Shown: positions 42,784-52,211 of the stretch, one piece after another
Numbering within the stretch: position 1 is the first letter of the stretch
Layout of the letters: each line of letters starts with the position of its first letter
Origin: an uncultured Prevotella sp.
GTDB lineage: Bacteria > Bacteroidota > Bacteroidia > Bacteroidales > Bacteroidaceae
DNA: 64,000 bases
Assembly: GCA_900545525.1 (NCBI GenBank)
Contig: UQZX01000012.1
Span: forward strand, 1-64,000
Direction of reading: 5' to 3'
Program-made: the position numbers and the translations under genes
The notes under the pieces: model-generated
What the model was told of the DNA's origin: nothing
What the model saw: only the letters and a program-made list of their open reading frames with translations
Databases searched by the model: none

Positions 42784-45700
42784 TTATTTAACCGTTACTT
42801 TCTTTCCGTTTACTATATACACACCCTTTACGAGGTCTTTAAGCCCCTCTGTGCCGGTCTTCACAATCCGTCCGCTAAGGTCGTATATAACGGCATCGGC
42901 ATTGTCTATGTCCGTGTTGCCGGCATCGATGTTGTCTATTGCCGTTGTGCCGCTGTCCTCTCCGAAGTCAGCACCTGCAAGAATTGCCTTTGCACCCGAT
43001 GTGTTGTCGCTGCACTTGAAGAAAGAGCGGTAGCCCTTTATGTTCCATGTCTCACCTTCCTGCGTGCGGTAAAGCTTGCCGTCGCCTCCAAAATAGTAGT
43101 CGTTGGGCTGCAGTGCGTTCTCCTGCATTGTGTAAGAAGCATTGAGCGTGAAGACGAACTTGCCGTTCAGCGTTCCCGTTGTTTCCCCGTTCACGGCGGG
43201 TTCTATGGTTGCGCCGTCTATGGTTACGTTAGCAAGGCTGGGTGTGAATGTCACGTTCTTTTTGTTTATTTCGAGCGTTGTTACCTTTGCATCAGCGTCA
43301 GCGGGTCCGAAAGCATCGCCGTTCTTTGTCGGCTTTACAAAGCACGGTCTTCCGGCAACAATCATCTGATAGTTGTGCTTTTTGAACTTTATGGTGTTGC
43401 CGCTTATTCCGTCGAAGTAGATAACCATAGTCCCCTTGCCGAAGGTATTCTCCACCTGTGTCTCTGTCATGCTGTACGGCAGCGTTACGGGCATCCACGT
43501 GTCAGCCTTGAAGCTGCGCGTATAGTCTATCGTCACGTCCGTGTTCTCGGTAAACAGCGGTTTATCAGCAGAGTTGTCGTTCAATGTCATTGCCGCCGGC
43601 GTTGTTCCCGCAGGTATGAACTTATATCCGCAGAAGCCAGCCTTGCTTCCGTTGGTGAAGACAAAATAGGTCTTTCCGGGCTTTACGTCGAATATGTACT
43701 TGCAGTATGCCTTGTTTATCAGCACGTAGCCGCTACCGTCGGTAGTTTTGGATATTTCGAAGTTGCCGCCTTTGCTGGCTTTTTCCCATTGCTCCTTGTA
43801 AAGACCGTAGTCTTTGTATGAGGTAAAGTCGTATCCGTTGTCCGTCGAGCCATACTTCAGCCTGCCGCTTACCCTCACCTCTTTTGCCGTTATGATGTTT
43901 CCCTTTTCATCGGCGATATACAGCGGACGCACTTTTAGAGCCTTGTTTGTCGTAACATCGCTGCTCGGAATGCCGTTTTCATCGAGATCGAGTGCACCGT
44001 TCTGCAATACATGCACCGTAAGCTCTCCGCTGCACTGAGGCTCAAACTTATAGAATGTTCCGTAGTAGGGCAGACTGTGGGTGTTTGTGTTGGGGCTGAA
44101 CGTATTGCTGCCCATGCCCGAGATATTCCTCAGTTCGTTTGTCGGAGTCTCGTTTCCTGCCGTGGCATATCCATAGCGAAGCTCCACATTGTCATCGGCT
44201 TCATAGGCAATGAATACATCATCCTGCTTTGCCATGGTGTATATGTTGTTCTTCTTGTCCTGACCGCCGAATGTCATTACCATGCCCGGAGTCTTTATAT
44301 GGTCGCCGACCTCATGTACGTTGCCGCTCATTATGTTATAATAATATGTGTCGGTGATGTTTGTTTCACCGTCTGAATAGATTACTCCGGCAAGACGAAT
44401 GCGGTTAGGATTATTGTAAGATGTTCCGTCCCATTCTCTCTGGCTGTTGAATATATAATATGTAGTGCCTGCCGTTGCATGGAACATGAACGACTGTGTG
44501 GTATTATATAATGCTATGCCACCTTCTGCCTTGTTGTCGTAAATACCGTTTGGATAGTCCTCAACGGGATTGCCTTTAGAGTCGGTTATCCACAGTTGTC
44601 CGAACTTTGTCTTGTCATCTTTGTCAAAATACAGGTATATTGTGCCGCTCTTCATTGCCGTAATGGTATAGAACGCTCCTTTTACAGGCAGTGATTTGTT
44701 CTCGTTGCCATCGAAGAAATAGCTGTTTGGAGCCTTGCCGTCCGTAGGTACCGACTTGCTGTCCGGAATAATCTCCCACTCAAAGTGGGATGCCAGTTTA
44801 TACCCGTCTTCTTTTTGTGATTTTATCGTCACAGGGGCACTCCATGTTCCGTTTCCAAGTGTTATGTACAATGCCGGCGTGAGAGACAGGCTTGCCTGAA
44901 GCGTTCCGCTGTTGTCCTCGGCGTATTTCTCTTCAGAGCGTGAAAGTGTCTGATAAGTTTTTCCGGGCTTCTGGTCTTTGTCCACGTCAAGGCTCTCGGC
45001 AGTTCCTGCCGGCATAAAGTCGTATCCGGCAAAGCCGAGCCTTGTACCTACACCATATATATAATAGTCGCCCCCGACTTTTGCATCAATCTCGCATAAG
45101 ATAAGGTGATATACATTATCATTCGGCAGGGTGAAAGTTCCAGCTTCTGTACTTTCAAGTCTCTTTCCTTCATATATACATACGGCAGGCATCCCGTTGC
45201 CGTCTTTGTCGATAATCTTAAAGCTCTTTCCGTCTCCCGTCTTTGTTATCAGCCTTACAACCAGCTTTCCGTCGGTCTTTGCCGTATATCGGGTATAGCA
45301 TCCTGAAGCAGGTATGCCGTTGTCAGTTAAATATGCGTTGGTGCCGGAAAGGTATGAAACATAATCATCCACTCTGTTTTCCCATTTCCATTGTTTTGTT
45401 GCATCTGCCGTTCCGTCCTCGCCAAGTGTCAGCGTTACATTCGTATTGTCGAATGTCTTTGTAGTACCTACATATTTATTTGCATCATCGGTCTTGGTAA
45501 AAGCCAAAGTCTCCGTCGCTCCTGCCGGATAGAAGTCGTAGCCTGCAAAGCCCGGTCTTGTGCTGCCTCCATATATATAGTATGTAGTGCCTGCACTTAC
45601 ATTGACTCTACAGTTAATCGACCGATATGCATTGGTGGTATTTGGAATGGTAAAGGCATTGTTGCTATAAGGCAACTGCGTATTGTCATCCTGCACACAA

Positions 45701-46122
45701 ACAGCATTATATATTGAATTTCCGTTTTCGTCTATTATATACAAATTACGTTCTTGTGTGGTTCTTATAACAAGCTTCACATCAAGAGTTCCGTCTTTCA
45801 GCGGAGTGAACTGATAATAACATCCTTTTGCCGGGATTTTTCCGTTGGGGTTGGAAACTCCGTCTGCCAGCTTTGCGTTGTCGTCACAGTTTACAGTATA
45901 CACCGTTGTTTCATTAATTGTACGTGTGTAGCTTCCCCACACCTTGCCTGTGGTATACGTATTGCCAAACAACATTTTCACATTTTCCGTACCAAACGGA
46001 ATTGTAGAGGCATCTGCTGTGCCTATGAATTTTACCCTGAAAGTCTCAGAGTCTGCCATAATCATGCTGTTACAGCACAACAGGAGTGCAGAAAAGACAT
46101 AAATACGTAAAAACTTAAACAT
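42784..46122 (-). CDS. Giant repeat-containing secreted protein with T9SS tail
   Basis: A 1112-residue protein. Signal peptide at 1-23 (MFKFLRIYVFSALLLCCNSM..). Four diverged copies of a 100-150-residue beta module at about 98-205, 274-375, 484-582 and 688-840; each runs from a (C/F)Y-x-x(x)-(F/Y)-T start through a KSGT/KDGT turn, an LYI-x-D-x-GN strand, and (in three copies) a YYIYG..GFAGYDF-x-PAG end. The C-terminus (VIYDLSGRIVKTG, LVKGVYIVNGKKVTVK) is a T9SS-type tail. No enzymatic motif seen; adhesion or glycan binding is possible. Start at 46122 rather than 46224, which lies upstream of the promoter. Confidence 0.8.
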   Translation of the reverse strand: MFKFLRIYVFSALLLCCNSMIMADSETFRVKFIGTADASTIPFGTENVKMLFGNTYTTGKVWGSYTRTINETTVYTVNCDDNAKLADGVSNPNGKIPAKGCYYQFTPLKDGTLDVKLVIRTTQERNLYIIDENGNSIYNAVCVQDDNTQLPYSNNAFTIPNTTNAYRSINCRVNVSAGTTYYIYGGSTRPGFAGYDFYPAGATETLAFTKTDDANKYVGTTKTFDNTNVTLTLGEDGTADATKQWKWENRVDDYVSYLSGTNAYLTDNGIPASGCYTRYTAKTDGKLVVRLITKTGDGKSFKIIDKDGNGMPAVCIYEGKRLESTEAGTFTLPNDNVYHLILCEIDAKVGGDYYIYGVGTRLGFAGYDFMPAGTAESLDVDKDQKPGKTYQTLSRSEEKYAEDNSGTLQASLSLTPALYITLGNGTWSAPVTIKSQKEDGYKLASHFEWEIIPDSKSVPTDGKAPNSYFFDGNENKSLPVKGAFYTITAMKSGTIYLYFDKDDKTKFGQLWITDSKGNPVEDYPNGIYDNKAEGGIALYNTTQSFMFHATAGTTYYIFNSQREWDGTSYNNPNRIRLAGVIYSDGETNITDTYYYNIMSGNVHEVGDHIKTPGMVMTFGGQDKKNNIYTMAKQDDVFIAYEADDNVELRYGYATAGNETPTNELRNISGMGSNTFSPNTNTHSLPYYGTFYKFEPQCSGELTVHVLQNGALDLDENGIPSSDVTTNKALKVRPLYIADEKGNIITAKEVRVSGRLKYGSTDNGYDFTSYKDYGLYKEQWEKASKGGNFEISKTTDGSGYVLINKAYCKYIFDVKPGKTYFVFTNGSKAGFCGYKFIPAGTTPAAMTLNDNSADKPLFTENTDVTIDYTRSFKADTWMPVTLPYSMTETQVENTFGKGTMVIYFDGISGNTIKFKKHNYQMIVAGRPCFVKPTKNGDAFGPADADAKVTTLEINKKNVTFTPSLANVTIDGATIEPAVNGETTGTLNGKFVFTLNASYTMQENALQPNDYYFGGDGKLYRTQEGETWNIKGYRSFFKCSDNTSGAKAILAGADFGEDSGTTAIDNIDAGNTDIDNADAVIYDLSGRIVKTGTEGLKDLVKGVYIVNGKKVTVK

Positions 46123-46195
46123 AAAAGGTTTTGTTTTTGTTAATAGAAAAGTTATAATTACATCACTTAAACCAGATTGCCTGATTATACCGCTG

Positions 46196-46224
46196 CAAAT
46201 GTAAAGTAAAGGAATAACATTCAA
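46196..46224 (-). promoter_or_regulatory. Promoter of the 42784-46122 gene
   Basis: Minus-strand -7 TACATTTG at 46196-46203, 18-nt spacer, -33 TTG at 46222-46224. A run of eight G on the minus strand (46228-46235) begins 3 nt upstream of the TTG. Confidence 0.65.
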
Positions 46225-46464
46225 TTACCCCCCCCGTTAATGAGTGTTAACGAATGTATTTGTATGTAAATAAAAATCCCGTTTGAATTATTTTACCATT
46301 ATTTTAATACAAAAATCATAGTTTGGAGAATGGTATTTTTTGACAATTTACCATTTTTTATCATTCTGTTGTATTAAAAATATATACCCCGGCAGTTGCT
46401 CCGGAAGCGGCAACGCAGGTGTGTCAGAATGCAGGATATTTTCATCCTACAGATGTCTTACATT

Positions 46465-46552
46465 CTGAAACATGGTCTTTGAGGCTCTGAAAGGCGGTCT
46501 TTTGGAAGCTAAGAGATGACCTCTTGGACGCCAAAAGACCGCCTTTTGGAAA
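46465..46552. repeat. 22-nt x 4 degenerate repeat, locus 3
   Basis: Units at 46465, 46487, 46509 and 46531. Unit 2 (AAAGGCGGTCTTTTGG) and unit 4 (CCAAAAGACCGCCTTT) form a perfect 16-bp inverted repeat. Total 88 nt. Confidence 0.85.
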
Positions 46553-46710
46553 CCGGGCTGCCGTGACAGAAAACCGTAAGAAAAAGCACCTGAAATGTAA
46601 CAGACCGGAACATCCGTGCCCGTTCATGCCTGTTGTAACCCTGCCAACAGGAATGAGGCATGAACGCCCGGTACGGGAATGTGTGCAGGGAGATGCCTTG
46701 ACAGGCAAGT

Positions 46711-48951
46711 TTAAGCATAAGAGTGCATGCCTCCGAGAAAGTAGTTCACGCCGAAATATGTCATCAGTATGGTGAGAAACGCGGCAGTCATGAAGGCATG
46801 GAAAAACATGGGGCGGCGCATCTGCGGTATGGAACGGTGATGTACGGCACATCCGTAGACCATGAAGACAATGAGCGCCCATACCTCTTTCGGGTCCCAG
46901 CTCCAGTAGGTGCCCCATGACACGTTTGCCCATACGGCACCTATGAATATGCCCGCACCGAGCGTCGCAAGTGCGGGATAGAGGAAAAGGAGTGAAAGCA
47001 GGCGCAGTGCCTCCATGTCCGTGGCTGTCTCCACGCCGGTCCCTTTGCGTGCGGCATGCAGCGCGAGTGCCGTCATGCCGCAGACGAATGTCAGCGACAG
47101 CAGTGCGAACGCCATCATTATCATGGATACGTGTATGCTGAGCAGCGGCGACGACAACACGGGCATGACGTGGGTTATCTGCGGGTCCATGCCGCTGATA
47201 TGCGCCACGAGCAGGAAGAGGCCCGACAGAAGGAAGCCGAATGTCTGCATTATCCTGAAACGGCGGTAAGTGACTATGGACACAAACTGTATGCACCATG
47301 CCATGAGCAGCATTGTCTCGTATCCGTTAGCCATCGGTATCGTGCCGCTGACAATCCAGCGCAGTGCCCCGCAGACGGTCAGCGCGGCGAAAGATGCAGC
47401 CATTACAGCCGTTGCGGCATGGCTGTACAGCTTCTGCCTGTAGCGTTCCGTGTTTCTGTGCGTAAGCCGGAATATGGCGGCAGCAAGCGTGACAAGCCCC
47501 ATGGCGAGGTTTACCATAAAGAGGATTTTTGCAAACGGTATGGCGTTGTAAATCCTTTCTGCCGTTATCCTGTTCTTGCCGGGCAGGGAGTTGCCGCCGT
47601 TCTTGTGCTGGTATCTTATCATCTTGTCTGTCACGGCACGGAAGCCTGCCGTGTCCGCCGCCATGACATACTGGTAGAGCAGCGTGAACACATTCTGTAT
47701 ATATGCCTTTTGCGTCTCATCCATGCCGGCGGGCAGTTTGCCTGTTGGTGCATGCCACACCGTGTGCCCGCTGCTGTCCGTGCACGGGAATACCTTCAGC
47801 AGCGTGCCGCGGCGCAGGTTCATTACCAGTTGCAGCCTGTCGTCCATGTCGGCAACGTTTCTGTGGAACTCGTCGTTTGCTCCCTTGTAATATTCCTGAA
47901 GATACGGACCTATGGTATATCCGCCCATCTCACGGTTGAAGAAAGTGTTCACGCTGACATAACCGGGCAGCTGCAGCCGCGACTTCATTGCACCGCCTTT
48001 CATTCTTATCACCGGTTCGTTGCTCCATTCGTCGCCATAGAATATAAATCCTGTCAGCACCTGCTCTGCCGTGTATCCTTTATAGCTTGTGTCACCATAC
48101 AGCTTTTTTGTAAAGTCTATGGCGAATGTCTGCAATGGGCAGATGCGGTTGTTGTAGAGAATGCTAAGCTGTCCGAACTTCCCTGCCACGTCCTTGGGCA
48201 GTGCCGGAACCGCAGACACTGTCTGGACTCCGGCGGCAGACAATATCATGATGAGCGCGCCCCTGCGCAGCAGCGGATGCCGCAGCAGGCGGCGGAAACC
48301 GCCCCCGGGGTCGGCAAGCATCCATGCCAGCGAAAGGAAGAGCAGGGCATATCCCGTGTAGGTTACGGGTATTCCCCACGGATCGGAGCTGACTGCGAGC
48401 ACGCTCCCTTGCCCGTCCTCATCGTATGATGCCTGATACAGCCGCATGGAATTGTGCGATAATATCTTGTTCATCGACACTTTGTGCCGTGTTTTGCCGC
48501 CGTTGTCCCTGATGGTCACCACAGACACATAGTCTGCGGCAGCCTCCGTCCCTTCGTGATAGTCAATGTAGAACGAGTCGAGGCTTATCTCGAACGGCAA
48601 CGTCAGTTCTTCCGTATTTCCGTTGCCGCAGTCTGCATAATACCTGCCGGCTGTTTCGCCGCAGCGCAGATGCAGGCTTCCGTGCCGTGCCGACACGCGG
48701 GTGAACATGGCTCCAAGCAGTATTATGGCAAACGAAAGATGAAGGGCTGTAGCGGAGCGGCGTCTCACGTGCGACCTGACAAAATATATTATTCCGGCAG
48801 CGGCAAGCAGCCCCCATGCCGCCGTGAACCACCATGCACCGTATATGCGCAGGTGTACAAACTCCGTACCGTACCATTTTTCAATGAAAGTTGCAGTGCC
48901 CATACATATTATAATAAGGCAATATAGGGAAATGACAGTCTTCCGGATCAT
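46711..48951 (-). CDS. ccsA: Cytochrome c biogenesis protein CcsBA (ResB-ResC fusion)
   Basis: A 746-residue fused system II cytochrome c synthase: N-terminal ResB/CcsB-like half (membrane segments near 10-30, 40-60 and 70-90, then a large periplasmic domain) and C-terminal CcsA half with about eight membrane segments and the haem-handling WWD-type motif WGTYWSWDPKEVWAL. It attaches haem to CxxCH apocytochromes in the periplasm. The start MIRKTVISLYCLIIIC at 48951 is preferred over 49035. It directly follows a gene for a CxxCH protein, its obvious client. Confidence 0.92.
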   Translation of the reverse strand: MIRKTVISLYCLIIICMGTATFIEKWYGTEFVHLRIYGAWWFTAAWGLLAAAGIIYFVRSHVRRRSATALHLSFAIILLGAMFTRVSARHGSLHLRCGETAGRYYADCGNGNTEELTLPFEISLDSFYIDYHEGTEAAADYVSVVTIRDNGGKTRHKVSMNKILSHNSMRLYQASYDEDGQGSVLAVSSDPWGIPVTYTGYALLFLSLAWMLADPGGGFRRLLRHPLLRRGALIMILSAAGVQTVSAVPALPKDVAGKFGQLSILYNNRICPLQTFAIDFTKKLYGDTSYKGYTAEQVLTGFIFYGDEWSNEPVIRMKGGAMKSRLQLPGYVSVNTFFNREMGGYTIGPYLQEYYKGANDEFHRNVADMDDRLQLVMNLRRGTLLKVFPCTDSSGHTVWHAPTGKLPAGMDETQKAYIQNVFTLLYQYVMAADTAGFRAVTDKMIRYQHKNGGNSLPGKNRITAERIYNAIPFAKILFMVNLAMGLVTLAAAIFRLTHRNTERYRQKLYSHAATAVMAASFAALTVCGALRWIVSGTIPMANGYETMLLMAWCIQFVSIVTYRRFRIMQTFGFLLSGLFLLVAHISGMDPQITHVMPVLSSPLLSIHVSMIMMAFALLSLTFVCGMTALALHAARKGTGVETATDMEALRLLSLLFLYPALATLGAGIFIGAVWANVSWGTYWSWDPKEVWALIVFMVYGCAVHHRSIPQMRRPMFFHAFMTAAFLTILMTYFGVNYFLGGMHSYA

Positions 48952-49045
48952 ATATATTTGAATTGTGTGGTTATGAAAGAGATATGCCGGAATATATAAA
49001 GATACCTTTGCTGGCATGTATATATATCCCGGCATGTCATCATGG

Positions 49046-50722
49046 TTATATGGACCTCAGGAATTTCACGACAGCGTCGCGGTCGCGCTTGCTTAGGTTG
49101 TAGAATTTCAGCGTAGACTCATAGGCATCGGAGTTCTTGCTGTATCCGTGCCACATTATTGCCTCTATCTCGTTGTGTGCGCGGCAGTCGTGCAGGCGGT
49201 CCTCAGCTCCGGTGTTGACCATTGACAGTCCGCGTCCCCACAGCGGTGTCGTGCGGCACCATGAGCCGTGTATGCCGTTCTTCATGAACAGGCGGTGCTG
49301 TATCATGTCGGTATACGGATATATCTTCTGCCTGGGATATTTGGGAAGCTCGCGTCCGCCGATACATGCCGGTGCCCAGTAGTCGTCGCTGCCTGTTGTC
49401 CATGACGGGCGGTGGCATGTGGCACACCCTATCTGCATGAAGACCTTCTTTCCCTGCTGTACCTCGCTGTCGTTGAGGTTGCGTGCGCGCGGTATTGACA
49501 GTCCGCGGTGCCACACAAGGAACGAGTAGTAGTTGTCGTCAGACATGTCAGGGGTGAAGTTGTGCCAGCGGTTGTCAAACTGGTTGGTCTTTGGAGAGAG
49601 CAGGTTCTTCACCGCATCGGCTATTCCCTCGTCCGTTCCGTCGGCATAATATGGAGACGCGGGGTTTGCCTTTATGCTGCTTATCACCGAGCTGTTCTTC
49701 GACATAGCGTTTGCCCACGCGTCGGTGGTGTAAAGATACGGGCGGTCGCTGCGGCTCACGTTGGGTATGTTCCAGATGGCGTTTGCACCGGCACCGTCCT
49801 GCAGCGAGGCACGTGTCATGGCGTATGTGAAACGCTTTATCTTCTTCTGTCCGTCGGCAAGCGTGTACCATGCCCCTGCCGCCCAGTCGTTTGCAGCCTT
49901 GTCCCAGAAGTTAGGGTTCAGTTCAGCATACTTTGCCTCCTCCATATACTGCTTCTTTATATCCTCCTCGGGTATGGCGTCGAGCAGTCCCGTACCGATG
50001 ATGCCGATTGTAGACTCAAGGCGGAAGGCAAGGTTGGTCGGCACGGGGTCTGTATTGAAGGCACTTGCCGGGATGTTCAGTTCCGGATAGATAAGCTCAT
50101 ACTTCTCGCCGTCGGGGAATGCCATTGGTATGCCGCTCTCCATTGCCGTGATGTTTTTCCATTCCAGCTGTATCTGCTCTTCCTCTATAGGAGGCAGGAA
50201 AGGCGATGTTGCCCTTGTCTGCGGCATGCCCGTAACCTCCGTGATGTACGGACCGTCGTCGCTGTTGTCGCCGTCTGCGGGATGATATACCACGAGCAGA
50301 TATCCGTTGCCCCATTCTGCCGTATATTTGTTCACACGCTTCCCGTGCCCGTATCCAGGGTGGCAGTCCAGGCACGACTTGCGGACATACGCCGGACCGA
50401 GGCCGTTGAATGGCGGCGTGTCTGTCGTTACATTGCGCTCAAAGAACAGTTCGCCACGGTTAAAGTGGTCCGTCAGTCCCATTTGCGTCACTGCGGGAGT
50501 CTCGTCCTCATAGCATCCTGCCGTTACGTTGTCGGTCGTTCCGAGTTCGCCTCCGGGATACCATTCAGACGCTTCAAAGTTTCCCACAGCCTTGCCGACG
50601 AAGCTTACGTCGTCCGTATTGCCGGCACCGGGGTTGATGTTGTCGTCGTCTGAACACGACAACAGCGACATGCCCAGCATGCCGCCTACAAGCAGAAGGC
50701 TTGTTCCTTTTCTTAAATTCAT
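49046..50722 (-). CDS. Di-haem peroxidase-like lipoprotein (DUF1111/DHOR family)
   Basis: A 558-residue lipoprotein: lipobox LLSC with Cys23, then two c-type haem sites, CLDCH (Cys117, Cys120, His121) and CATCH near residue 440. The motifs GMPQTRATSPF, WRTTPLWG-like CRTTPLWGRG and LHDCRAHNEIEAIMWHG are typical of DHOR (DUF1111) proteins, which accompany imelysin proteins in iron-uptake loci. Haem attachment would need the CcsBA encoded 94 nt downstream. The exact electron-transfer role is inference. Confidence 0.88.
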   Translation of the reverse strand: MNLRKGTSLLLVGGMLGMSLLSCSDDDNINPGAGNTDDVSFVGKAVGNFEASEWYPGGELGTTDNVTAGCYEDETPAVTQMGLTDHFNRGELFFERNVTTDTPPFNGLGPAYVRKSCLDCHPGYGHGKRVNKYTAEWGNGYLLVVYHPADGDNSDDGPYITEVTGMPQTRATSPFLPPIEEEQIQLEWKNITAMESGIPMAFPDGEKYELIYPELNIPASAFNTDPVPTNLAFRLESTIGIIGTGLLDAIPEEDIKKQYMEEAKYAELNPNFWDKAANDWAAGAWYTLADGQKKIKRFTYAMTRASLQDGAGANAIWNIPNVSRSDRPYLYTTDAWANAMSKNSSVISSIKANPASPYYADGTDEGIADAVKNLLSPKTNQFDNRWHNFTPDMSDDNYYSFLVWHRGLSIPRARNLNDSEVQQGKKVFMQIGCATCHRPSWTTGSDDYWAPACIGGRELPKYPRQKIYPYTDMIQHRLFMKNGIHGSWCRTTPLWGRGLSMVNTGAEDRLHDCRAHNEIEAIMWHGYSKNSDAYESTLKFYNLSKRDRDAVVKFLRSI

Positions 50723-50775
50723 GTTTCCTTGGTTTATTTATATGTTCTTTTGTCTGATAAGGAATATTAGCCATG

Positions 50776-50924
50776 AGGGTGTGTCAAAATACTCATACAG
50801 CAACCTGTAGGGACATATTCTTGTATTTGTCCGCTTATAACAGATTGATTTTCAGTATTTATTTGACGGACAAATACAAGAATATGTCCCTACAGGTTGG
50901 AAGAGTTGAATTTTGAAACACCCT
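50776..50924. repeat. MITE-like palindromic repeat, family B, copy 2
   Basis: Outer arms AGGGTGTGTCAAAAT (50776-50790) and ATTTTGAAACACCCT (50910-50924, one mismatch); inner perfect 32-nt arms at 50802-50833 and 50867-50898 containing GTAGGGACATATTCTTGTAT. It lies inside the iron operon, between the imelysin stop and the DHOR start, so it is transcribed as a long hairpin. Confidence 0.88.
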
Positions 50925-50950
50925 GCAAATGACCGGTATGGATATCCGTG

Positions 50951-52192
50951 TCAGTTTCTTGCAATCCACTGCGCAGCCTCGTTCAGCTTCTCGTCGAGGT
51001 CGCCGATGGCGTCCATTGCCGTCTTTACGTATGCCGCGTTGGGAGCGTCCACGAATGCCGTTCCGCTGTTGCGGCATGCCGTCAGTGCTGTCAGTGCGCC
51101 GTTAAGCCTTGCATTAAGCTCTGCGGCAATGTCAGGATTGTGCTGCGTAAGATATGCCATTACCGACTCGCGGTGCCACGTTGTGCCGTCGATGTTGCCG
51201 TAAAGGCTGTTTTTTATGCTGATGATATTGTCGTAGAAGTCGAGGAACGACTTCTTGCTGTAAGGCGACTCTATGTAGTTTACGTCATCGCCGCGGTATG
51301 CCTGACCCATCTTCTGGTCTGACACTTCCTGCGCGATGTTGGCACATCCGGCGACGAGAATTGTCGTTGTCACATTGCGCCATGTGGTGTATGTGCTTCC
51401 CGCCTTGCCCGCATTGAGCATGTCTTCGCCGAAGCTGAGCCCGTTGCCGTTAACCGTTGTGTTGAACTCACATTCCTCCACACGGTCCACGTGGCTTGCA
51501 GGTGCCTTGTCGCCCATCCACGAAACCTCGAGCTGGAAGCACTTGTCGCGCAGGTCTCCTGCCACGGCTGCGGCGAAGATGAGTTCCTGCTCTCCCGTCA
51601 CCGTCCTGCCGGCAAAGGCGTTGTCGGTCTCGTTGCTGCGGAGCTCGGCGAGCGTGCGGTTGCGTCCGTCACGGAAGATGATGAACTCTATGCCGTGGAA
51701 GCCGAGCAGGCTCTCGCCGAGTCCGGTGCGTGCATACTCTATGCCGTCTTCTCCGTCAAGGGTTTTTACCTTCTCGCTGTTGCTCAGGTCTATGGCAAGC
51801 TGTGTCACGTTGAGAGGCCATGTGTCGATGTGGGGGTCGATGCCGAATGTCGTTGCCGGACCGAAGAGGAACGCTTCCGACTTCTCCCATGCGGCGCGCG
51901 CTGCGAGGAACGTCGTGCAGATATTGTCAATGTCGTTCTGTGTAAGGGTGTTTGCCCTGAATTTTGCCTTTGCCGCATCAAGCTGTCCGTAGAGCTTTTC
52001 GGTCTGCGAGGCAAGCTCGCCGTACGTAGCGTATATCACGTCGTTTACGTATCTGCCTGTAAGGGCGGACAGTTCGGAGTCCTTTGCGGAGAAGTCGTCG
52101 CCTCCGTCGTTGTCATCGCTGCACGATGATAGACTGAAAGTCAAGAGCACTCCCATCATGAGTGCCTTGGAAATACTGGATAGTTTTTTCAT
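50951..52192 (-). CDS. Imelysin-family lipoprotein (iron-regulated, EfeO/IrpA-like)
   Basis: A 413-residue protein: lipobox LSSC with Cys24, then an all-helical imelysin domain with the GxHxxE motif GFHGIE at residues 164-169, and GPATTFGIDPHIDTWPLN earlier. Imelysins bind metal, probably iron, and are often Fur-regulated. Start at 52192 (MKKLSSISKALMMG). It follows the porin gene after 19 nt and precedes the di-haem protein gene. No Fur box was identified. Confidence 0.9.
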   Translation of the reverse strand: MKKLSSISKALMMGVLLTFSLSSCSDDNDGGDDFSAKDSELSALTGRYVNDVIYATYGELASQTEKLYGQLDAAKAKFRANTLTQNDIDNICTTFLAARAAWEKSEAFLFGPATTFGIDPHIDTWPLNVTQLAIDLSNSEKVKTLDGEDGIEYARTGLGESLLGFHGIEFIIFRDGRNRTLAELRSNETDNAFAGRTVTGEQELIFAAAVAGDLRDKCFQLEVSWMGDKAPASHVDRVEECEFNTTVNGNGLSFGEDMLNAGKAGSTYTTWRNVTTTILVAGCANIAQEVSDQKMGQAYRGDDVNYIESPYSKKSFLDFYDNIISIKNSLYGNIDGTTWHRESVMAYLTQHNPDIAAELNARLNGALTALTACRNSGTAFVDAPNAAYVKTAMDAIGDLDEKLNEAAQWIARN

Positions 52193-52211
52193 TGTCTGTA
52201 TATTAATTTGT

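Larger units (their letters stand above)
46123..46710. other. Intergenic region with phase-variable-looking promoter and repeat
   Basis: About 590 nt without genes: promoter of the 1112-aa gene with an adjacent C8 tract, an A/T-rich stretch, and the 4 x 22-nt repeat at 46465-46552. Nothing else recognised. Confidence 0.8.

Noticed and set aside
46465..46552. 22-nt repeat locus 3 as terminator of ccsBA
   Set aside because: It lies about 160 nt after the ccsBA stop, and the inverted units (2 and 4) are separated by a long loop without a T run on the minus strand; the role is unproven, so it is listed only as a repeat.
46442..47299. Minus-strand 285-codon frame overlapping ccsBA in another frame
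   Set aside because: Overlaps the strongly supported CcsBA gene; His/Arg-rich shadow, and its end lies in the 22-nt repeat.
49508..50653. Plus-strand open frame of 381 codons opposite the DHOR gene
   Set aside because: Covers the CxxCH gene in antisense, no family recognised.
50776..50924. Family B palindrome as a second promoter for the DHOR gene
   Set aside because: No TAnnTTTG match on the minus strand in or after the element.
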